Shown piece by piece: positions 44,137-55,900 of a stretch of 64,000 nucleotides of DNA. The number at the start of each line of letters is the position of its first letter. The first letter of the stretch is position 1. Under the pieces are notes generated by a model that saw only the letters and a program-made list of their open reading frames with translations, was not told the DNA's origin and did no database searches. The stretch is from Theocolax elegans (taxonomy: Eukaryota; Arthropoda; Insecta; Hymenoptera; Cerocephalidae): the NCBI GenBank assembly GCA_026168455.1, contig CM047425.1, forward strand, positions 110,986,800-111,050,799, read 5' to 3'. The position numbers and the translations under genes were made by a program.

Positions 44137-46201
44137 TTAAGCTCATTTTAGCTACCTTAAGCTGAAAGTTAGCTCCACTGCAATATGAATAGTGTCTCCA
44201 AGCTGTCTGCGGCTTGAAATGAGCTGAAACAAGGAAACTTAAGCTCATTTTAGCTACCTTAAGCTGAAAGTTAGCTCCACTGCAATAAGAACAGTGTTTC
44301 CAAGCTATCTCCGGCTAGAAATGAGCTGAAACAAGGAAACTTAAGCTCATTTTAGCTACCTCAAGCTGAAAGTTAGCTCCACTGCAATAAGAACAGTGTC
44401 TCCAAGCTATCTCCGGCTAGAAATGAGCTGAATTAAGGAAACTTAAGCTCATTTAGCTACCTCAAGCTGAAAGTTAGCTCCACTGCGATAAGAACAGTGT
44501 CTCCAAGCTATCTCCGGCTAGAAATGAGCTGAATTAAGGAAACTTAAGCTCAATTTTAGTACCGTAAGCTGTGAAATTAGCTCCACTGCAATAAGAACGT
44601 GTCTCCACATCCCGGCTAGAATAGCTGCGAGCAAGCTAACCTAAGAAACTTCACTGCAATAAGAGCAGTGTCTCCAAGCTGTCTGCGGCTTGAAATGAGC
44701 TGAAACAAGGAAACTTAAGCTCATTTTAGCTACCTTAAGCTGAAAGTTAGCTCCACTGCAATAAGAACAGTGTCTCCAAGCTGACTGCGACTTGAAATGA
44801 GCTAAAACATGGAAACTTAAGCTCATTGTAGCTACCTCAAGCTGAAAGTTAGCTCCACTGCAATAAGAACAGTGTCTCCAAGCTATCTCCGGCTAGAAAT
44901 GAGCTGAATTAAGGAAACTTAAGCTCATTTTAGCTACCTTAAGCTGAAAGTTAGCTCCACTGCAATAAGAACAGTGTCTCCAAGCTATCTCCGGCTAGAA
45001 ATGAGCTGAAGCAAGGAAACTTAAGCTCATTTTAGCTACCTCAAGCTGAAAGCTAGCTCCACTGCAATAAGCGCAGTGTCTCCAAGCTGTCTGCGGCTTG
45101 AAATGAGCTGAAACAAGCTGAAACAAGCTGAATAAGACTAAAAATATTTTCCCATTTGTCTAGCAGTGGAAGCTTGGGTCCTAAGCACGTAAGATTTTTT
45201 TGACAGCAATCAGGTTATTAAATACCATAGATTAGAGACAATTATAAGATACCCGTCTATGTGTTGATATTTCTGATAACGGCAAGAAGCAAAAGTCTGG
45301 ACTTTGACTGACTTCCTGTCATCGTTACAATTGCAACTGACATTATTGATTATCGGAAACGTTACCACACTAGCAGGAAACTTAAGCTCATTTTAGCTAC
45401 CTTAAGCTGAAAGTTAGCTCCACTGCAATAAGAACAGTGTCTCCAAGCTATCTCCGGCTAGAAATGAGCTGAAACAAGGAAACTTAAGCTCATTTTAGCT
45501 ACCTTACGCTGAAAGTTAGCTCCACTGCAATATGAACAGTGTCTCCAAGCTATCTCCAGCTAGAAATGAGCTGAATTAAGGAAACTTAAGCTCATTTTAG
45601 CTACCTTAAGCTGAATGTTAGCTCCACTGCAATAAGAACAGTGTCTCCAAGCTGACTGCGGCTTGAAATGAGCTGAAACAAGGAAACTTAAGCTCATTTT
45701 AGCTACCTTAAGCTGAAAGTTAGCTCCACTGCAATATGAATAGTGTCTCCAAGCTGTCTGCGGCTTGAAATGAGCTGAAACAATGAAACTTAAGCTCATT
45801 TTAGCTACCTTAAGCTGAAAGTTAGCTCCACTGCAATAAGAACAGTGTTTCCAAGCTATCTCCGGCTAGAAATGAGCTGAATTAAGGAAACTTAAGCTCA
45901 TTTTAGCTACCTTAAGCTGAAAGTTAGCTCCACTGCAATAAGAACAGTGTCTCCAAGCTATCTCCGGCTAGAAATGAGCTGAAGCAAGGAAACTTAAGCT
46001 CATTTTAGCTACCTCAAGCTGAAAGTTAGCTCCACTGCAATATGAACAGTGTCTCCAAGCTATCTCCAGCTAGAAATGAGCTGAATTAAGGAAACTTAAG
46101 CTCATATTAGCTACCTTAAGCTGAATGTTAGCTCCACTGCAATAAGAACAGTGTCTCCAAGCTGACTGCGGCTTGAAATGAGCTGAAACAAGGAAACTTA
46201 A
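44137..46201. repeat. 102-bp satellite array, segment 12
   Basis: Monomers between F copies 7 and 8, with S at 45130-45377. It contains one badly degraded stretch (44550-44655) and a single lost T at about 44455. A rare CTCATATTAGC variant lies near 46105. Confidence 0.93.
44550..44655. other. Degraded satellite patch
   Basis: Within about 105 bp there are many small insertions, deletions and substitutions (for example AGTACCGTAAGCTGTGAAA and CTCCACATCCCGGCTAG), and nearly half a monomer is missing. Sequence on either side is close to consensus. The pattern resembles a low-quality consensus patch or a rearrangement joint. Confidence 0.6.
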
Positions 46202-46714
46202 GGGGATGTCGGAGCTATAGCCTCCATCAAAAGCCGCTCGATCTCACGGCTTCGAATGGCGCTGTAATCAGGTGTCGATTTCTACGTTAACGTACTTAAA
46301 ACATAAATTATAAATTTTACAGCTACATAGAGCTGTTGAAAGATACTTTCCCCCCTAGCTATGACTAAACTTAAGGTAATTATAATATTACTCTTGGCAG
46401 AAAATGTTTATTTTTTTAAAGAAATGTGAAATACGTCTCATATTCAATGAATCTATATCTGCGGTAATGCTACACGCAACGTATTTCACATTTCTTTAAA
46501 AAAATAAACATTTGCTGCCAAGAATAATATTACAATTACCTTAAATTTAGTTACAGCTAGGGGGGAAAGTATCTTTCAACAGCTCTATGTAGCTGCAAAA
46601 TTTATAATTTATGTTTTAAGTACGTTTAGCGTAGAAATCGACACCTGACTACAGCGCCATTCGAAGCCGTGAGATCGAGCGGCTTTTGATGGAGGCTATA
46701 GCTCCGACATCCCC
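46202..46714. mobile_element. Element F, copy 8, with an LTR inserted at its right end
   Basis: 513 bp, standard sequence, TTAA on the left. On the right its final CCCC is followed by the LTR, and CCCC-TTAA resumes after the LTR at 48204. The LTR therefore landed in the last bases of F after F was already part of the array. Confidence 0.85.
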
Positions 46715-47647
46715 TGTGACGCTGCACTGGGGATCAGGGTGCAGGTCAATTAGAGTCAACTATTTATTATAAATAAAACAAATATTTATTCTAATAAATA
46801 ACTAAGTGAAAAGGTGGGCGCCAGCCGCGTTAACACGCGACGAATAACGATAACACGCGGGTTATCTTAACCGGACACTATATACAGAGCAGTACTCTCG
46901 CCGCACCGGGTTATGCTGTAAGGAGGGGAAGGGGAAGGAGGGGACCAGGATCTCGCACACACTAGTACGGGTACTCGGCGGTACCGTACGCAGCTAGAGT
47001 GAATAATTCACCAACCTTTATTGGAGGAATCGGCACTCGTCCCTCAATGGCGATGTCACTCTCTCTATCTCTCTCGCTAGCTACTTATTAATCTAGTCGG
47101 TAGTCGGCGGCTTAGCTACGCTGGCTATTATCCGTTTAGGACGGCGGACCGTAGAGCTCTGACTCTCGGCGTGCTCGAGAGTCCCGTGTTCGTACCGCGC
47201 GCCTGCGCAGTACGTACTCGTGCGCGGCACCTCGATCTCGCGTCGTGCGAGCGTGTCGAGTGCCGCAGTGTTCAGGCTGTATCGGTACGAATCGGCTGTA
47301 TGGTGTTTGTTGACCTGGTGCAGTGTACCTCTCGGCGATGCTGTAGGACTTCCTCCTGGGTAATTATTACGTCGTTCCGTCTTGCTTATCTCAACTAATT
47401 GGTACGGCGTGAGTTTCAGGTACGAAGCTCACCCGCCGCTGCATTGCTGCCCGACGCCGCCTCGATCATCTCTCCACGACGACGACGTACCAGAACGACC
47501 GGTCCCAGGTCTTCAACTACTCCAGGTAATTCCTTCAGTGTTGGGGTCACGCTAGTGTGCGTGTTCAGGTGTTTAGTATTTTGCAAGGTCTGCTGTACAC
47601 GTTGTTTGTGTACAGCAACCTAACCTCTTTGTCCTATACTTTCCTTG

Positions 47648-47784
47648 TACAGCTGTAGTGATTATATACAGCTGTACACGTATTCCCTTGTCTTTGTCTT
47701 CTGCCGATTGCTGTTGATCCTCTTCCTTGCTCCTTACCCTTTTAATGCGTATTTGTTCTTATAAATATCTGTTTTACAGCTGTA
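47648..47784. promoter_or_regulatory. Three TACAGCTGTA palindromes in the LTR
   Basis: The 10-bp palindrome TACAGCTGTA occurs at 47648-47657, 47667-47676 and 47775-47784. Its core CAGCTG is an E-box (CANNTG) that bHLH proteins can bind. Repeated sites of this kind fit an LTR enhancer, but that role is inferred. Confidence 0.4.
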
Positions 47785-48038
47785 TCTTGCTTGGCGTTGG
47801 AGGTTCTTCGGCTTCCTGCCTGGGTACCATCTCATCGCCTTGGCTGCTATGCTGTGAGGCTTCGGAGGGTCCTGGAGACTTCGTAGTGATCGCCTCCCTT
47901 GACTATCCTGTTGGCTGTGCCAGACTCGGAGGAGCCCACCTGATGATTTGAGCTCGCCCAAGATCCTCATCGCCAGGATCACCTAGTGCTTCGGCTGCAT
48001 GTGTGTGTTGCGCTTGAGGTGGGGTTATTAGACTGTGA

Positions 48039-48137
48039 GGGTAGGTAGGGCGTAGTTAATATGCGGGTAGGTAACTAGGAAATAGTATATGGGTAGGTAG
48101 TATAGCTAGGGACTCGTTTAGCTTATCCGGGTAGGTA
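48039..48137. repeat. Four GGGTAGGTA direct repeats in the LTR
   Basis: GGGTAGGTA at 48039-48047, 48065-48073, 48091-48099 and 48129-48137, spaced 26, 26 and 38 bp. They lie near one LTR end and may be regulatory sub-repeats. Confidence 0.55.
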
Positions 48138-49697
48138 GGTGTTTGTCAGGGGTTCAGTCGCTCGCTCTTGACATGTGCAAAGCACATTGTCACAATTAAC
48201 GCACCCCTTAAGCTCATTTTAGCTACCTTAAGCTGAAAGTTAGCTCCACTGCAATATGAATAGTGTCTCCAAGCTGTCTGCGGCTTGAAATGAGCTGAAA
48301 CAAGGAAACTTAAGCTCATTTTAGCTACCTTAAGCTGAAAGTTAGCTCCACTGCAATAAGAACAGTGTTTCCAAGCTATCTCCGGCTAGAAATGAGCTGA
48401 AACAAGGAAACTTAAGCTCATTTTAGCTACCTCAAGCTGAAAGTTAGCTCCACTGCAATAAGAACAGTGTCTCCAAGCTATCTCCGGCTAGAAATGAGCT
48501 GAATTAAGGAAACTTAAGCTCATTTTAGCTACCTCAAGCTGAAAGTTAGCTCCACTGCAATAAGAACAGTGTCTCCAAGCTATCTCCGGCTAGAAATGAG
48601 CTGAATTAAGGAAACTTAAGCTCATTTTAGCTACCTTAAGCTGAAAGTTAGCTCCACTGCAATAAGAACAGTGTCTCCAAGCTATCTCCGGCTAGAAATG
48701 AGCTGAAGCAAGGAAACTTAAGCTCATTTTAGCTACCTCAAGCTGAAAGCTAGCTCCACTGCAATAAGAGCAGTGTCTCCAAGCTGTCTGCGGCTTGAAA
48801 TGAGCTGAAACAAGGAAACTTAAGCTCATTTTAGCTACCTTAAGCTGAAAGTTAGCTCCACTGCAATAAGAACAGTGTCTCCAAGCTATCTCCGGCTAGA
48901 AATGAGCTGAAGCAAGGAAACTTAAGCTCATTTTAGCTACCTCAAGCTGAAAGCTAGCTCCACTGCAATAAACGCAGTGTCTCCAAGCTGTCTGCGGCTT
49001 GAAATGAGCTGAAACAAGCTGAAACAAGCTGAATAAGACTAAAAATATTTTCCCATTTGTCTAGCAGTGGAAGCTTGGGTCCTAAGCACGTAAGATTTTT
49101 TTGACAGCAATCAGGTTATTAAATACCATAGATTAGAGACAATTATAAGATACCCGTCTATGTGTTGATATTTCTGATAACGGCAAGAAGCAAAAGTCTG
49201 GACTTTGACTGACTTCCTGTCATCGTTACAATTGCAACTGACATTATTGATTATCGGAAACGTTACCACACTAGCAGGAAACTTAAGCTCATTTTAGCTA
49301 CCTTAAGCTGAAAGTTAGCTCCACTGCAATAAGAACAGTGTCTCCAAGCTATCTCCGGCTAGAAATGAGCTGAAACAAGGAAACTTAAGCTCATTTTAGC
49401 TACCTTAAGCTGAAAGTAAGCTCCACTGCAATAAGAACAGTGTCTCCAAGCTATCTCCGGCTAGAAATGAGCTGAAGCAAGGAAACTTAAGCTCATTTTA
49501 GCTACCTCAAGCTGAAAGCTAGCTCCACTGCAATAAGAGCAGTGTCTCCAAGCTGTCTGCGGCTTGAAATGAGCTGAAACAAGGAAACTTAAGCTCATTT
49601 TAGCTACCTTAAGCTGAAAGTTAGCTCCACTGCAATAAGAACAGTGTCTCCAAGCTGACTGCGGCTGGAAATGAGCTGAAACAAGCTGAAACACGCT

Positions 49698-49944
49698 GAA
49701 TAAGACTAAAAATATTTTCCCATTTGTCTAGCAGTGGAAGCTAGGGTCCTAAGCACGTAAGATTTTTTTGACAGCAATCAGGTTATTAAATACCATAGAT
49801 TAGAGACAACTATAAGATACCCGTCTATGTGTTGATATTTCGGATGCCGGCAAGAAGCAAAAGTCTGGACTTTGACTGACTTGCTGTTTTCATATCAATT
49901 GCAAATGACATTATTGATTTTGGGAAACGTTACAACACTAGCAG
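49698..49944. repeat. S spacer, variant type (reference copy; 6 copies)
   Basis: Differs from the main S mainly in its distal half: CGGATGCCGGCAAGAAGC for CTGATAACGGCAAGAAGC, TTGCTGTTTTCATATCAATT for the CCTGTCATCGTTACAATT region, and TTTTGGGAAACGTTACAAC near the end. Copies start at 49698, 51542, 53692, 56454, 58400 and 62338, all in the right quarter of the window. The first copy also has ACACGCTGAATAAG at its start. It is a diverged subfamily amplified locally. Confidence 0.9.
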
Positions 49945-52900
49945 GAAACTTAAGCTCATTTTAGCTACCTTAAGCTGAATGTTAGCTCCACTGCAATAAG
50001 AACAGTGTCTCCAAGCTGACTGCGGCTTGAAATGAGCTGAAACAAGGAAACTTAAGCTCATTTTAGCTACCTCAAGCTGAAAGTTAGCTCCACTGCAATA
50101 AGAACAGTGTCTCCAAGCTGACTGCGACTTGAAATGAGCTAAAACATGGAAACTTAAGCTCATTGTAGCTACCTCAAGCTGAAAGTTAGCTCCACTGCAA
50201 TAAGAACAGTGTCTCCAAGCTATCTCCGGCTAGAAATGAGCTGAATTAAGGAAACTTAAGCTCATTTTAGCTACCTTAAGCTGAAAGTTAGCTCCACTGC
50301 AATAAGAACAGTGTCTCCAAGCTATCTCCGGCTAGAAATGAGCTGAAGCAAGGAAACTTAAGCTCATTTTAGCTACCTCAAGCTGAAAGCTAGCTCCACT
50401 GCAATAAGCGCAGTGTCTCCAAGCTGTCTGCGGCTTGAAATGAGCTGAAACAAGCTGAAACAAGCTGAATAAGACTAAAAATATTTTCCCATTTGTCTAG
50501 CAGTGGAAGCTTGGGTCCTAAGCACGTAAGATTTTTTTGACAGCAATCAGGTTATTAAATACCATAGATTAGAGACAATTATAAGATACCCGTCTATGTG
50601 TTGATATTTCTGATAACGGCAAGAAGCAAAAGTCTGGACTTTGACTGACTTCCTGTCATCGTTACAATTGCAACTGACATTATTGATTATCGGAAACGTT
50701 ACCACACTAGCAGGAAACTTAAGCTCATTTTAGCTACCTTAAGCTGAAAGTTAGCTCCACTGCAATAAGAACAGTGTCTCCAAGCTATCTCCGGCTAGAA
50801 ATGAGCAGAAACAAGGAAACTTAAGCTCATTTTAGCTACCTTAAGCTGAAAGTTAGCTCCACTGCAATATGAACAGTGTCTCCAAGCTATCTCCAGCTAG
50901 AAATGAGCTGAATTAAGGAAACTTAAGCTCATTTTAGCTACCTTAAGCTGAATGTTAGCTCCACTGCAATAAGAACAGTGTCTCCAAGCTGACTGCGGCT
51001 TGAAATGAGCTGAAACAAGGAAACTTAAGCTCATTTTAGCTGCCTTAAGCTGAAAGTTAGCTCCACTGCAATATGAATAGTGTCTCCAAGCTGTCTGCGG
51101 CTTGAAATGAGCTGAAACAATGAAACTTAAGCTCATTTTAGCTACCTTAAGCTGAAAGTTAGCTCCACTGCAATAAGAACAGTGTTTCCAAGCTATCTCC
51201 GGCTAGAAATGAGCTGAATTAAGGAAACTTAAGCTCATTTTAGCTACCTTAAGCTGAAAGTTAGCTCCACTGCAATAAGAACAATGTCTCCAAGCTATCT
51301 CCGGCTAGAAATGAGCTGAAGCAAGGAAACTTAAGCTCATTTTAGCTACCTCAAGCTGAAAGCTAGCTCCACTGCAATAAGAGCAGTGTCTCCAAGCTGT
51401 CTGCGGCTTGAAATGAGCTGAAACAAGGAAACTTAAGCTCATTTTAGCTACCTTAAGCTGAAAGTTAGCTCCACTGCAATAAGAACAGTGTCTCCAAGCT
51501 GACTGCGGCTGGAAATGAGCTGAAACAAGCTGAAACAAGCTGAATAAGACTAAAAATATTTTCCCATTTGTCTAGCAGTGGAAGCTAGTGTCCTAAGCAC
51601 GTAAGATTTTTTTGACAGCAATCAGGTTATTAAATACCATAGATTAGAGACAACTATAAGATACCCGTCTATGTGTTGATATTTCGGATGCCGGCAAGAA
51701 GCTAAAGTCTGGACTTTGACTGACTTGCTGTTTTCATATCAATTGCAAATGACATTATTGATTTTGGGAAACGTTACAACACTAGCAGGAAACTTAAGCT
51801 CATTTTAGCTACCTTAAGCTGAATGTTAGCTCCACTGCAATAAGAACAGTGTCTCCAAGCTGACTGCGGCTTGAAATGAGCTGAAACAAGGAAACTTAAG
51901 CTCATTTTAGCTACCTCAAGCTGAAAGTTAGCTCCACTGCAATAAGAACAGTGTCTCCAAGCTGACTGCGACTTGAAATGAGCTAAAACATGGAAACTTA
52001 AGCTCATTGTAGCTACCTCAAGCTGAAAGTTAGCTCCACTGCAATAAGAACAGTGTCTCCAAGCTATCTCCGGCTAGAAATGAGCTGAATTAAGGAAACT
52101 TAAGCTCATTTTAGCTACCTTAAGCTGAAAGTTAGCTCCACTGCAATAAGAACAGTGTCTCCAAGCTATCTCCGGCTAGAAATGAGCTGAAGCAAGGAAA
52201 CTTAAGCTCATTTTAGCTACCTCAAGCTGAAAGCTAGCTCCACTGCAATAAGCGCAGTGTCTCCAAGCTGTCTGCGGCTTGAAATGAGCTGAAACAAGCT
52301 GAAACAAGCTGAATAAGACTAAAAATATTTTCCCATTTGTCTAGCAGTGGAAGCTTGGGTCCTAAGCACGTAAGATTTTTTTGACAGCAATCAGGTTATT
52401 AAATACCATAGATTAGAGACAATTATAAGATACCCGTCTATGTGTTGATATTTCTGATAACGGCAAGAAGCAAAAGTCTGGACTTTGACTGACTTCCTGT
52501 CATCGTTACAATTGCAACTGACATTATTGATTATCGGAAACGTTACCACACTAGCAGGAAACTTAAGCTCATTTTAGCTACCTTAAGCTGAAAGTTAGCT
52601 CCACTGCAATAAGAACAGTGTCTCCAAGCTGACTGCGGCTTGAAATGAGCTGAAACAAGGAAACTTAAGCTCATTTTAGCTACCTTAAGCTGAAAGTTAG
52701 CTCCACTGCAATATGAATAGTGTCTCCAAGCTGTCTGCGGCTTGAAATGAGCTGAAACAATGAAACTTAAGCTCATTTTAGCTACCTTAAGCTGAAAGTT
52801 AGCTCCACTGCAATAAGAACAGTGTTTCCAAGCTATCTCCGGCTAGAAATGAGCTGAAACAAGGAAACTTAAGCTCATTTTAGCTACCTCAAGCTGAAAG

Positions 52901-55900
52901 TTAGCTCCACTGCAATATGAACAGTGTCTCCAAGCTATCTCCGGCTAGAAATGAGCTGAATTAAGGAAACTTAAGCTCATTTTAGCTACCTCAAGCTGAA
53001 AGTTAGCTCCACTGCAATAAGAACAGTGTCTCCAAGCTATCTCCGGCTAGAAATGAGCTGAATTAAGGAAACTTAAGCTCATTTTAGCTACTTTAAGCTG
53101 AAAGTTAGCTCCACTGCAATAAGAACAGTGTCTCCAAGCTATCTCCGGCTAGAAATGAGCTGAAGCAAGGAAACTTAAGCTCATTTTAGCTACCTCAAAC
53201 TGAAAGCTAGCTCCACTGCAATAAGAGCAGTGTCTCCAAGCTGTCTGCGGCTTGAAATGAGCTGAAACAATGAAACTTAAGCTCATTTTAGCTACCTTAA
53301 GCTGAAAGTTAGCTCCACTGCAATAAGAACAGTGTTTCCAAGCTATCTCCGGCTAGAAATGAGCTGAAACAAGGAAACTTAAGCTCATTTTAGCTACCTC
53401 AAGCTGAAAGTTAGCTACACTGCAATATGAACAGTGTCTCCAAGCTATCTCCGGCTAGAAATGAGCTGAATTAAGGAAACTTAAGCTCATTTTAGCTACC
53501 TTAAGCTGAAAGTTAGCTCCACTGCAATAAGAACAGTGTCTCCAAGCTGACTGCGGCTAGAAATGAGCTGAAACAATGAAACTTAAGCTCATTTTAGCTA
53601 CCTCAAGCTGAAAGTTAGCTCCACTGCAATAAGAACAGTGTCTCCAAGCTGACTGCGGCTGGAAATGAGCTGAAACAAGCTGAAACAAGCTGAATAAGAC
53701 TAAAAATATTTTCCCATTTGTCTAGCAGTGGAAGCTAGGGTCCTAAGCACGTAAGATTTTTTTGACAGCAATCAGGTTATTAAATACCATAGATTAGAGA
53801 CAACTATAAGATACCCGTCTATGTGTTGATATTTCGGATGCCGGCAAGAAGCAAAAGTCTGGACTTTGACTGACTTGCTGTTTTCATATCAATTGCAAAT
53901 GACATTATTGATTTTGGGAAACGTTACAACACTAGCAGGAAACTTAAGCTCATTTTAGCTACCTTAAGCTGAATGTTAGCTCCACTGCAATAAGAACAGT
54001 GTCTCCAAGCTGACTGCGGCTTGAAATGAGCTGAAACAAGGAAACTTAAGCTCATTTTAGCTACCTCAAGCTGAAAGTTAGCTCCACTGCAATAAGAACA
54101 GTGTCTCCAAGCTGACTGCGACTTGAAATGAGCTAAAACATGGAAACTTAAGCTCATTGTAGCTACCTCAAGCTGAAAGTTAGCTCCACTGCAATAAGAA
54201 CAGTGTCTCCAAGCTATCTCCGGCTAGAAATGAGCTGAATTAAGGAAACTTAAGCTCATTTTAGCTACCTTAAGCTGAAAGTTAGCTCCACTGCAATAAG
54301 AACAGTGTCTCCAAGCTATCTCCGGCTAGAAATGAGCTGAAGCAAGGAAACTTAAGCTCATTTTAGCTACCTCAAGCTGAAAGCTAGCTCCACTGCAATA
54401 AGCGCAGTGTCTCCAAGCTGTCTGCGGCTTGAAATGAGCTGAAACAAGCTGAAACAAGCTGAATAAGACTAAAAATATTTTCCCATTTGTCTAGCAGTGG
54501 AAGCTTGGGTCCTAAGCACGTAAGATTTTTTTGACAGCAATCAGGTTATTAAATACCATAGATTAGAGACAATTATAAGATACCCGTCTATGTGTTGATA
54601 TTTCTGATAACGGCAAGAAGCAAAAGTCTGGACTTTGACTGACTTCCTGTCATCGTTACAATTGCAACTGACATTATTGATTATCGGAAACGTTACCACA
54701 CTAGCAGGAAACTTAAGCTCATTTTAGCTACCTTAAGCTGAAAGTTAGCTCCACTGCAATAAGAACAGTGTCTCCAAGCTATCTCCGGCTAGAAATGAGC
54801 AGAAACAAGGAAACTTAAGCTCATTTTAGCTACCTTAAGCTGAAAGTTAGCTCCACTGCAATATGAACAGTGTCTCCAAGCTGACTGCGGCTTGAAATGA
54901 GCTGAAACAAGGAAACTTAAGCTCATTTTAGCTGCCTTAAGCTGAAAGTTAGCTCCACTGCAATATGAATAGTGTCTCCAAGCTGTCTGCGGCTTGAAAT
55001 GAGCTGAAACAATGAAACTTAAGCTCATTTTAGCTACCTTAAGCTGAAAGTTAGCTCCACTGCAATAAGAACAGTGTTTCCAAGCTATCTCCGGCTAGAA
55101 ATGAGCTGAATTAAGGAAACTTAAGCTCATTTTAGCTACCTTAAGCTGAAAGTTAGCTCCACTGCAATAAGAACAATGTCTCCAAGCTATCTCCGGCTAG
55201 AAATGAGCTGAAGCAAGGAAACTTAAGCTCATTTTAGCTACCTCAAGCTGAAAGCTAGCTCCATTGCAATAAGAGCAGTGTCTCCAAGCTGTCTGCGGCT
55301 TGAAATGAGCTGAAACAAGGAAACTTAAGCTCATTTTAGCTACCTTAAGCTGAATGTTAGCTCCACTGCAATAAGAACAGTGTCTCCAAGCTGACTGCGG
55401 CTTGAAATGAGCTGAAACAAGGAAACTTAAGCTCATTTTAGCTGCCTTAAGCTGAAAGTTAGCTCCACTGCAATATGAATAGTGTCTCCAAGCTGTCTGC
55501 GGCTTGAAATGAGCTGAAACAATGAAACTTAAGCTCATTTTAGCTACCTTAAGCTGAAAGTTAGCTCCACTGCAATAAGAACAGTGTTTCCAAGCTATCT
55601 CCGGCTAGAAATGAGCTGAATTAAGGAAACTTAAGCTCATTTTAGCTACCTTAAGCTGAAAGTTAGCTCCACTGCAATAAGAACAGTGTCTCCAAGCTAT
55701 CTCCGGCTAGAAATGAGCAGAAACAAGGAAACTTAAGCTCATTTTAGCTACCTTAAGCTGAAAGTTAGCTCCACTGCAATATGAACAGTGTCTCCAAGCT
55801 ATCTCCAGCTAGAAATGAGCTGAATTAAGGAAACTTAAGCTCATTTTAGCTACCTTAAGCTGAATGTTAGCTCCACTGCAATAAGAACAGTGTCTCCAAG

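Larger units (their letters stand above)
46715..48203. mobile_element. Probable solo LTR (1489 bp)
   Basis: Starts TGTGACGCTG and ends TTAACGCA, fitting the TG...CA ends of LTRs. It is flanked by a 4-bp duplication CCCC (46711-46714 and 48204-48207). Removing 1493 bp restores the normal F-to-satellite junction and a normal S-to-S distance (3901-1493=2408). There are no internal gag-pol sequences, so it looks like a solo LTR left by recombination. AATAAA motifs occur on both strands within the first ~80 bp, so orientation is not settled; minus-strand orientation would place them near the 3' end. Composition is more GC-rich than the array. Short frames at 47171-47398 and 47399-47623 show no known domain. 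A CCCCT duplication with a shifted boundary is an equivalent reading. Confidence 0.65.

Noticed and set aside
47171..47982. Short frames inside the LTR
   Set aside because: They show no gag, protease or polymerase motif and fit chance frames in a GC-rich non-coding LTR.
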